Assembly: GCA_951812925.1 (NCBI GenBank)
Contig: OX638368.1
Span: 76,242,909-76,306,908, forward strand
Origin: Calliopum simillimum
Lineage: Eukaryota; Arthropoda; Insecta; Diptera; Lauxaniidae
DNA length: 64,000 bases
Direction: 5' to 3'
Below are positions 54,571 through 64,000 of the stretch, piece after piece. The position numbers were made by a program, and so were the translations under genes. The stretch's first letter is position 1, and every line of letters begins with the position of its first letter. Under the pieces are notes generated by a model that did no database searches, was not told the origin of the DNA, and saw only the letters and a program-made list of their open reading frames with translations.

Positions 54571-56433
54571 TTTAAAACTTGTGAATTTTGAGGGGGACTA
54601 TATACACAAAAGGAGTCATCACGCCCACATACAAAACATTTCATGTCATGGAATGCTGATTTACACCTTATCTCCAACGTAGCCTCCGCTGGATTCTTTT
54701 TAAAGTAATCCCCAGGCATTCCACAACTATAACACAGGTTTAAATGAAAAGGGGAAGGGCAAAACACCTGACTTGCGTTAGACATGGATGTGTGGTAGTA
54801 CGAGGGCTGAACGGGCGTACACTTTGCGTTTGTTGGCTTACTTGCTGCCATTGCCTGTCTGGGCCCACGAACCCCACTACCACTTATCCCTACCCCACTA
54901 TTTTTCGGAGCACTCTGCGTAATCGCGTCGACCACCATATATTCTTTCGACACTCCTCCATCCTCTTTTCCATCCTTCCATATTTCTACCTCATTCACTT
55001 GCTTACCCCTGGATCGATTTTCCCTCACTAATTTTTCCGCTTTTTGCATTCCTTTTTTAGCTCTGCAAGGGTTCTCAGGCTCGCAGAAAACAACAGCCTA
55101 GCGAGATTTACTTTTAAGTTACCTCTAATTATATTTACTAGTTCCGCTTCAGGGATCTTTTTCCTGAGCCGAAAAGTTAAATTATGAACATCAGCATAAA
55201 ATTCTTCAAAACTTTCCCCCGGTTGCTGTTTGCGGTCCATAATTTCTTTAATTACCTCATAATCCGTCTCTGCTGATTTAAAATGAGCAATTAACTCCTT
55301 CTTAAGCGAAAAATAATCAAACAAATGGTCATCCTCATGATCTTCTAACTCCTGCCAGTACCACTTCGCAGCGCTTCCCGAGACAAGGCAGTGTCAACTG
55401 ATCATACGTTATATTATACTGCTTTTTCGATCCTGAAAACAAAGCTTTCAACAGTCATGTCCCGGGAAGTGCCATCATATTTAATGTGCCAGCGATCCAG
55501 GTCTACATTCTTCCTCCACTGTATCTCCCTCCGAGAATACGTCCTCTCTTGTGAAACCCTTTCTCCACTTCGGTTGTTTCCCCTGGCTTCCTCCTGCCTC
55601 TCTCTACCTTCACTTCCAACTGCACCTCCACTCCTGACTACTCCTACTTCACCTCCCCTGGCACTTCCTATTCCTTCATTCTCAACTATGCCCCTTCTAC
55701 TACCCACCATATCAGCCCCCTCTCTTCCAACCCCCGCACGTTCTGGAGTTGAAGTTGTTGCTATAGGCGGAGGCAAATGGTTCACATGCATCGAAGCCTC
55801 AAACCCTGTCACCTTGTTGCTCAATGAAGCCACTTCACCCCTCATGGTGCTTACAAACTTCATGCACTGCTCCATCATTTGATTCTGTTGCATCATCAAG
55901 GCGAACAAATGGCTAATTTGCATGGGTCCGTCTGTACCCGCAAAATTTCCCGCTGCCACTACAGGCTCACCATCTGGTTTCTCACCAACAACATTCTCAT
56001 TACCTAATATGCCATTGCCATCAGCATTTGCTTCCAAATCACCGCCGCCGGCCTCCATCCCTTCTTCAACCACCTCAGGAAAAGCCGTAGCCCCACCCCC
56101 GCTACTTGCCATAGTAAGGTTATCTAGTTTCCTAGCAAAACTACTTGTTCTCTCTTCAGAGTGCTCTAGAATACGGTTCTCAGGTGGCCCTAACTCAATA
56201 CGAGATCCTCCAAGCACCAAATTAACACACCTGTTAAAATAATCTGTTGGGACAAAATCTATGGGTTTTTCAATGCCCGTATCGATTTGGGTGAAAATCG
56301 AGCCAGCAACCTGATTATCCAATTCTCTTGCCCTACTTCTAGTGACCCTTCTATCCTCTGGTAGCACAATGGGTAAAATTCTTCGTGGCCTTCGTGACCT
56401 ATCCGAACCCTCCATGCACGATTTAACGTACAC
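54501..56433 (-). pseudogene. Gypsy gag, two frameshifts
   Basis: Gag forms the particle. Its first frame (56433-55414) starts with basic and low-complexity sequence, then has a helix-rich part and WHIKYDGTSRDMTVESFVFR, typical of a Ty3/Gypsy capsid start. A stop follows at AV and the reading resumes one frame over (GSAAKWYWQEL through DYFSLKKELIAHF to SLRTLAELKKECKK, to about 55040). After a second shift it continues as AEKLVRENRSRGKQ to the end at 54501. The nucleocapsid segment has LCYSCGMPGDYFKKNP and CFVCGRDD; the first knuckle lacks the expected His and last Cys. The protein is inactive. Confidence 0.8.
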
Positions 56434-57471
56434 TCTAACCGATGTAATTCAAACAAATTCAAAAAAAAAAAAAATAAAAATTCAGAAATAATTTCAAAAA
56501 AAAAAAAAAAATAATAAAAATTCAAAAACAAATTCAAAAATTCAAAGAAAAAAAATAATAAAAATTTAAAAATAAATAAATCAAAAAAAATTTAAAGATA
56601 AGAATTCACTTCTCCTGAAATACTCTATACGAATATACTCAATTTAAGCTAACCAGTTGTGTTAATTAACAAAAAACAATCACTGTTATTATTTAAAGCA
56701 GCAACACTTTGAAATTAATTTTACTCGCAACAAAAAAACAAATGTTTTTTTTTTCCCGTTTCCTAATTAAGTCAACCAATCCAGACAAAGCTTTAAAAAA
56801 ACCAAGGTTTCCAAACTTATAGAACCCAAAATTATAAAACCGAAAATAAAATGTTTTAAAAATTTAAAATTCAATTAATTGGAGAATTTGGCCAGTGCAA
56901 GTTTGTGCCACATCCAGCTAAACACTTTGTTATGAAAGGTATCTAAAGTCCGTCAAAAAAAAAAAGTCCAGTCACAGTCACCTATCAACCCCACAACCCC
57001 CAATATTATGTCCGACACCAAGGTTAACGCGTCACGTCACTAAGTTCAGCACCGCAGACCTTCAATGGAAACCATCGTCAACCACCCTTGGTACCCCCCC
57101 GCCCTAATGTCTACCGAAAATTAGCCTCACATTCACCCATGTGACACAACAGGTATGGTGGCTAACAGTTTCTGCAGCCATACCAGTCCTAATCGCATTC
57201 ATACCCACTCCGTGTGTAATTTGGAAAAGTTCCACTTCAAGACTTGTACCAAATCCCAAAGGACCTCTTACAAGTTAGTGACACTCATTCATCCAATAAC
57301 AGAACCAGCATGCTACCTCAAAGTTGCCAAGGTCCTTGCCCTGACAGACCTGCAGCCGCATCTGGCCCTGCTATCCATGCACGCAAGCTTAAAGAAATAG
57401 AAAAAGATTTGGACAGTAAGAGGAAAGGGAAAAAAAACGAAAGAGTGATAATATAAATTAAGATAAGAAAA
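56434..57471 (-). other. Gypsy untranslated leader
   Basis: Noncoding sequence between the primer binding site and gag, with long A runs on the plus strand at 56460-56515. A few short open frames lack features. Confidence 0.6.
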
Positions 57472-57488
57472 GGTAACGTTGGGCGCCA
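57472..57488 (-). promoter_or_regulatory. Primer binding site (tRNA-Lys type)
   Basis: On the minus strand, one base after the LTR end CATAACA, the sequence is TGGCGCCCAACGTTACC. Its first 13 bases agree with the tRNA-Lys-type primer site used by Osvaldo and Ulysses Gypsy elements, as I recall it. It fixes the 5' LTR border at 57490. Confidence 0.7.
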
Positions 57489-57489
57489 A

Positions 57490-60400
57490 TGTTATGTGTC
57501 TAGCTATGTTGGGTGGTGCACCGTGTTGGCTATGGCATGGTGGCTAGCCTTTGTAGCTCGCCGGCTAATGGGAGTGGTTCTTGCCACGAAGCGCCCCACC
57601 ACTGACACACGACATAATGAAACATGCCATTCAAGTTCATTTCAAAATAAGATTTGGAGAATGTAAATAAATAAAAAAAAAAAGGAAAAAACCCTAGGTT
57701 GCACATCCACACACTCGTTCACACCACTTCTACCATACAAAAATAACCTCAGCCAAAAATAGTAAAAAAACCCAAGTGAAGCATTACAAATGATTCAGCA
57801 TGCCATGCTAATATTCCACTCAAATCTCATAAAAGTTGACTAAGAAATCATTTTAAAGCGTATAGCGGATGCAATACAGGTCAACAGGATCCATTCATTC
57901 GCATACAACAGCAAAATCAATGTGAAACTTCACAAATGTTTTTAACCAACGATGTAAAACCTAAAGGAAAAAAAAAAAAAAGAAAAGCCACCTATCTCAA
58001 GTTCATTCTAGACGCATTTGCATTCATATACTCATCACTCACACAAAAGCCTCAATTCTAAACCACTACAGCCGCTCAAACAACAAACAAAAAACTCTTA
58101 AAACTCACACACCCTAACGTCTAGTCCTTAGTCAGTATTTGGTCCAGTCTTTGCTTGCGTCCGTCAGCAGGAGCTTTCCCACCCACTTCTGTGTCCAATC
58201 GGGACCTCAGCCTTGAGCCACGTCAGCGCTGAAAAATTGTTGACATGACTCCCATACGCTTACTAGTTAGTCCGTCACTTTCTTTAGTCTGATACCCTAC
58301 ATTGCAGGCGATTTCACCGGAGGGTCAACCCTCACACCGGCACGTGTGCTATTTACCAACTCATAGTGAGGTTCCTATTCCATCTGAAAAATACCAAAAA
58401 AAAAAAATTCAGGGCATCTATTAAGTTTCCTTAAAGCCTAAGGTCAACAAGATGGTGGAATGACGATAACAATAAATTCCTATAGCTTATTCAGTTTAAA
58501 GAAAGTTCAACACAGTTTTTATGCTTTTAGATCGGTTTTGTATTTTTATTTGTTTTTACGTTTTTTTCTTTTTAAATTTCAATATTTCAATTACGGCTCC
58601 TTTCTTTACAAAAGCAGATGCTATAAAGTTTATTGCTTATGGTGCTATAAAGTTTAGCACTTTAGTGTACTTGGTTTTCAGTTTTCAATTAATTCATCAA
58701 AAATTAAATTAACAAAAAAAAAACTGCAACTTTCCGGCAAGATGTATATATGTACAAAGTTCAAAGCAAAATTCAATTTATAAATATATATAGCGGGCAA
58801 AAATATATCACTACAACAATACAATATGAATTTTAATTTTTAATCATGTACATATGTACGTGTGCAAATGCTATCTTAATTTTTCTTCCTCAATTCAATT
58901 TAAATCTCTTAAATTTTCTTTCTTTTCATTCAAATTCAAATCAATCAAAAAAACTTAACTTTAACTTTTTTCTTTTTCAAACCCTTTTTTCTCAGTGTCA
59001 GGTTTTCCTTTCAAAGTTCACTGACCATATAGACGTACATATGTACATTAGCTGCAAAGAGCATATATATAAAAAAAACCACTCACCAATGTCTCTCTCT
59101 GCTTCTGAAGATGGCGCCAGCAACTGAAGTCCAGAGCCGTAAAACGTTGTACGTAAATTGGAGAAAACCTTATAAATGCACCGCAGCACAATAATACATA
59201 TTATAATAAAGTGTAACGACACAAATTTACCCGCTTTTTCCGTAATTCTTATCTTCTTATTTGCAATTTTTTTCTTCCTCTTTAATCAATTCAATTTTTT
59301 CATTAATATAATATTTGTTTTATTTTTTCTAAATTCAATTTTAAATAATTTAATATATGTTTTTTTTTTTTTTTTAAATTCAATTTCAACTAATTTAATG
59401 TTTGATTTTTTTTTTTTTCAATTCAAAGGCTTCTGCACTCTTTACAATGAAAACTATCGTAATTAAAAATTTCGCAAGAATAGGTGATGACTTAAAAATT
59501 TCAAAAGATATTACTTAAAAAAAAGCCGAAACAAATGGGAAGACTTAAAAGAAATGGCGGTTGCCTTTTTTTCCGCGCTTTAACGTGTCTATTAATCGGT
59601 ATATATATAGATCCATATACACATAAATGTACACATAGGACACTTTTGAGCATATAGAGTTAAGTCACTTTCCCTTATATCTGGATAAAGCTGGATTCAC
59701 ACGACTTAAAAACCTCCTTTCTTTCTCTGGGGTGCTGTGCGTATCCTGGTAAGGGGTGCCTAGCGCTCTCCAAATTCCCGCCTTTTCTTCTCACTCCTTT
59801 ACAAATTACCCTAAATAGTAAAATTTATCGATAAAAACTGGCCTAATCATGAGTATGGTTATAACTTATTACCTTTTAAATCTGCGTTTTCCTATTTCGT
59901 GTTCCAAGATTTTTTTTTCCCGCTCCAATTTTTAATAATTATACAAAAATTTTTTTTATTTTTTTTTTTTTTGCCACAAAAAAAAAACCTTTTGTGTAAA
60001 GCAACTAGCTTCATCCGAAAAACTCTAATGCAAACTAACGTTCGGTTGCTGGACTTTAGTTTCGAGAATATTCCGTTTGACAAAAATAGCGGACTCAACA
60101 TGGAATCCACATTCAATCAACTTTCTTACTTCTTTTCATACCTGTTCTTTAGTTGAAGTTCGCTGAACAAGCCCTATGTTAACGGAGGTGCCACTTATTT
60201 CCCACCTGTCATCATGAGCTACTTTCCACCTTAAATCTATTCCAATCAGTTTTTAATTGCAAAAAAAACATATTCAAAGTACCACTTTATTCCTATTGAT
60301 GCAATATTTTATCAAGAAAGTCAACTTACATCCCCTAATTTTAACAAAACACTGTTGTCCCAAACTGTACTGAAGTGAAGATGCTGCTACCTGTTCACCA

Positions 60401-61303
60401 ATGCGGTACAAACTGTCAAAAAAAACAGCTGAGCAGTAAGAAAGAGAAACACTACATTCGTTGTACAAGCCAAGAAAAATCTTCAGGTTGAAAATTAATA
60501 GTTTAAAAAAAAACTTTAAAGAAAAATCAAGAGACCTTGGGTTCCCCAAATATGTTTCTTGCAACCTAAATATATTTTTGCAACAGTTTCCGCTGCACTG
60601 AGAGGCCAACTCAGCACCTACGTCCAACAGAAACAGCGCACCTGCACAAAGCTCCATCATGAGACAAATTCACTGAATCTGATTGAAGTTTCCTACATTC
60701 AGAAACACGACCTTTCTGTGGTTCTATTGTTGGAGCAGCAACAACTAAAGGAATCTGTTGTTATTTATCTTTTCCTTGCTACACAATTTCACCCCACTTA
60801 TGGTGACCTAGTGATGGCGAGCATGAAGGATTATGAGCATAATAGATCGGGGCCAAACACACAAACTCTTTAGCGCAAGAACTACAGTGTTCACCTGATA
60901 ATCTGGACTTCCGCAGTTTACTTACAACACAGGCGCTCGTAACGGCTCGAATCCGCCGATATCTTCATAGATATGGAGCGTGTTCGTAAAAATAAGTTTT
61001 TTTACGAAGCCTGTGTGTTTTTGCTTTTCTAATGTGTGGCATTTCAAAATGCGCCTATCGGTTACACCAGCGACTAAAACAATATTTGTATGCATCTAAA
61101 TGACAAACAGTGCACTTCTAATAAATTCAATAAATAATCAAAATAATTACAAAATAAATTAAAAGACAACAAGAACATACGCATATACATACAGGACTAT
61201 GTTTACACATTCCCTTGATGAATTTTAAATTAAATTGCACCACTCCTACATAACAAGGAATAAAATAAAAAAGTAAAAATATTGCAACCACCCGTTTATT
61301 GCA
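57490..61303 (-). mobile_element. Gypsy LTR shared by two tandem copies
   Basis: This LTR of 3.8 kb is the 5' LTR of the copy whose coding region is at 51374-56433. It is also the 3' LTR of the copy starting at 61304, as its high-coordinate end is followed by the same polypurine tract and integrase end. Relative to 47077-51223 it lacks about 340 bp (counterpart of roughly 48320-48660), closed at about 58741. Confidence 0.8.
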
Positions 61304-61453
61304 CCTCCCCTAAGCCCTACACCTTATCCTATATTGCACTGTATCTAGCCTTATATTGCACTAAAACTACTTAAGACTAGTATTGCACTATAAAGAAATA
61401 AGCAAAAAGAAACAAAATAATATCTAATCCTAGTATTGCACTAAACCCTAATT

Positions 61454-62524
61454 TTACGCCACAAACAAATCTTTAGCGTGGTATACCCCGTGCTTTTTCC
61501 CATCTAGCCCTCCTAATTCATACAGTGAGTTTCCGATAGTTTTTAGGACAAAACATTTGATATGAACTGGAGCGAGTTTTGCATTGTAACCCTCAATTTC
61601 GTTACTTTGCTTAAAATTACGGCGGTATACCACTTGTCCTACCTTAAACCTAATCTCTCTTGCCCTCGTATTATATCTCTTGCTACTTTTCTCATGTGCC
61701 AACTTCAGTTCACCAAAAATTCGGTCTCTAAGTAGTTGCTGTCTATCCGATGCACTTTTCACTATGAAATCACTATCTTTTATATTGCTGAGTTTTCTGG
61801 CTACCTCGTAGGCATTGCCATGCTGTATCATATGTGTTCCAAAAATAGCGTAGTAGGGCTCAATTCCTGTGGCACTGTGGACCACACTTCTCAAAGCAAA
61901 CGCGGCGTCGCTTACGTGCTGATCCCAGTTTTTCTGATTCTCCCCTACCAATGATCTGACTATTTGAAGTACAGATCTGTTAACCCTTTCAGATGCATTG
62001 GCTTGCGGAGGATAGAATGCGGTTTTTGTATATTTAATGCCATACTTTTGCAAAAGTGACTTGAACAGCTCCGAAATAAATTATTTGCCATTATCCGAAT
62101 GCACAAACTCAGGCACCCCAAAGGTATGAAAAATATCTTTTTTTAAATAATTAACAACTGCAGCTGCAGTTGCATTGCGCATGGGCTTGAGAAACGCAAA
62201 TTTCGAAAAGTGATCTAAGCATACAAATATATAACAGTTCCCATCTTTTGACCTCGGATAGGGCCCCATAAAATCAATATATAATCTTTGAAAGGGTCTT
62301 TCGGTTATCTGCTGGTTTCCCATTTGTGGACGACGTATCGTGCTCAAAGTTTTTGTCCCTTTACATATTTCACAACTTTTTACTAATGACTGTACGTCAG
62401 ATACCATTCCTGGCCAAAAATATTTTTCTTTCAATCTTGACAGCGTCTTGTGTATCCCACCGTGTCCTGCAGAAGGTGAAGAATGTGAAACCTTCACGAG
62501 ATCCCCACGCAACTCAGATGGCAC
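61454..62524 (-). pseudogene. Gypsy integrase, second copy, same stop
   Basis: It has the same domains as at 51374-52444: an HHCC zinc domain, FMGPYP and SDNGK, then a TAA at 62081-62083 and the continuing frame with NASERVNRSV. At most a residue or two differ (for example KCFVLK here versus KCVVLK). Sharing of the stop shows that both copies descend from an already defective element. Confidence 0.9.
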
Positions 62525-64000
62525 CCAAAGCTTCCAGGCCCTATCTTCCTGAATGGCACAACAATTTGAGCACCCTTACGGTGTTCAATATTGAAATTGT
62601 AAGCTTGAAGTTTCAAACTCCATCTAGCTAGTCTTCCAGATAGGTCTTTTTGGCTCATGAGCCACTTCAAGCTCGCGTGATCCGTGATTATGGTGAAAGG
62701 TAAACCTTCCACATAAGGACGAAATCGTTTAACGCTTATTATTGCTGCATAACATTCTAACTCAGTTACACTATAATTTCGCTGAGCTTTATTTAGTTTG
62801 GATGATACATAGGCTATTGGACGCTCATTCCCTTCGTCATCTAACTGAAAGGGAACCCCCCCTATTCCATGCGTGGATGCATCACACTGTATATAAAAAT
62901 GCTTAGTAAAGTCCGGATTTACTAAAAGTGGTGCTGAAGTCAGACTTCCCTTCAACTTTTCAAATGCCATCACCGCCTCGTCAGTCATACAAAATTTTTT
63001 TATTTTATCTTTTGTCAGGCAGTCATGCAAAGGCGCTGCAATGGTCGCATAGTCCTTTATGAAGCGTCTATACCAACCTGACATGCCCAGGAACCGCCTG
63101 AGCTGCTTTGGAGACTTCGGTATCGGAAACTCGTTTATTGCTTGCACCTTCCCAGCATCTGTCTTGATACTCCCATCGCCAACCACGAAACCCAAATACC
63201 TTAATTCTTTATAGCAGAATTTACTTTTCTCCACATTGATGGTAAGCCCAGCCGTACGCAAACACTCAGCAACCTTCTGCAAAAGCACAATGTGAGACGC
63301 AAAATCAGCAGAACACACCAAAAGATCGTCGAGGTAGACAAAAACACTCTCCCGCAAAGCAGAAGGAATGGCTTTGTCCATCAGCCTACACATTCTCTGG
63401 GCGGCATTGCATAACCCAAACGGCATAACCGTAAAGTGATACAATGGCCGTCCAGGAACTGTGAAGGCTGTTTTCTCCCTCGACTTTCTTTCCAGTGGTA
63501 TCTGCCAAAATGCATTTTTAAGGTCAATTGCTGAAATGAAGCGTGTTTCTTGCAAACGGCTAAGGATGCCATCAATGTTAGGCAAAGGGTATGCGTCCTT
63601 GATGGTTCGCTCGTTAACTTTGCGAGCATCAAGACAGAGCCTATTCTTAGTTTCTTTCCTTACTAACGATATCGGAGAATTCCAACTACTGTTGCTCTCT
63701 TCTATCACCCCCATACTTAGCATTCTATCCAACTCGGCATAAACCAGTTTTTGGATCGCTGGCGAAATTGGATAGTGCCGTTGCTTTACTGGCAAATGTT
63801 CATTGGTAACTTCAATTACGTGCTCTTCAAGAGTTGTTTGCCCTAAACCCATATTTGCAAAAGATGGAAACATATTTTTGACTCTTTCGAGATCCAACTT
63901 TTGCTTGGCGTCAAGGACATGCTGATTAACATCAACAAATAAATCTGGAGATTCCTGAGTCAATTCTGATATCATTGCTAAATTTTTATCTGGTACACCC
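62494..64000 (-). pseudogene. Gypsy pol, second copy (partial)
   Basis: Reverse transcriptase with LDARKVNERT, AFWQIPLERK and VYLDDLLVC, then RNase H with CDASTHGIG, are as in the first copy, including the same loss and frameshift after RNase H (AQIVVPFRK here, AQNVVPFRK there). Everything upstream of a position corresponding to about residue 215 of the first copy lies outside the window. Confidence 0.9.

Larger units (their letters stand above)
61304..64000 (-). mobile_element. Second Gypsy copy, 3' part (runs off the window)
   Basis: Positions 61304-64000 repeat 51224-53920 at an offset of 10,080 bp with very few differences. The window ends within pol, so its gag and upstream LTR are not visible. 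The arrangement pol-LTR-gag-pol-LTR is that of tandem elements sharing one LTR. Confidence 0.9.

Overview
The window looks like gene-poor, repeat-rich chromosomal DNA from an insect, most likely a dipteran fly. It is strongly A+T rich. I found no host exon, rRNA or functional tRNA. Nearly everything recognisable is a transposable element, mostly broken and often nested: a Penelope-like element, a LINE with APE endonuclease and RNase H domains (LOA/I-type), a Gypsy element of the long-LTR Osvaldo/Ulysses/Woot type, two mariners, another Tc1/mariner-like remnant, Transib-like MITEs with CGGCG target duplications, a hAT-like element with an 8-bp duplication, Helitron/DINE-like repeats and several foldback elements. 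This mixture is typical of flies; the species cannot be read from the sequence.

Layout. 1-430: fragment of a palindromic repeat. 920-2300: coiled-coil ORF start joined to a decayed Penelope-like element with a GIY-YIG endonuclease and a hammerhead-like 3' motif. 2608-7341: two Transib-like elements head to tail, every boundary marked by CGGCG. 7666-9412: palindromic element flanked by TAA. 10141-10390: tRNA-like pol III head followed by a fully formed hammerhead ribozyme. 11552-12221: foldback element built of a TAACGCCCA repeat. 12370-15885: degenerate repeats, then a palindromic element interrupted by a Helitron/DINE-like element. 18110-21279: foldback element, mariner inserted in mariner, second Helitron/DINE-like copy. 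21280-28320: palindromic and foldback elements. 28658-30086: third Transib-like MITE with a GTATG duplication.

30598-44749 is a nested stack. An outer palindromic element (ATAT flanks) holds a hAT-like element (TSD CTACACAT), which holds a short-TIR MITE (ATGT flanks), which holds a 6.8-kb LINE (TSD TGTGAATCTGGCCTA), whose 5' region holds a further TIR element. A 981-bp stretch of the stack is duplicated around a 2.5-kb piece of the Gypsy LTR.

44923-47076: small MITE, Tc1/mariner remnant and an unidentified pseudogene that stops at the LTR border. 47077-64000: Gypsy element on the minus strand with LTRs of about 4 kb, followed by a second copy sharing the middle LTR. Both copies carry the same inactivating changes.

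The strongest candidate for something undescribed is the hammerhead ribozyme at 10298-10344 behind a tRNA-like A-box/B-box promoter: a possible ribozyme-bearing SINE in a fly. Identifications rest on reading motifs, terminal repeats and duplications by eye; no database search was possible.
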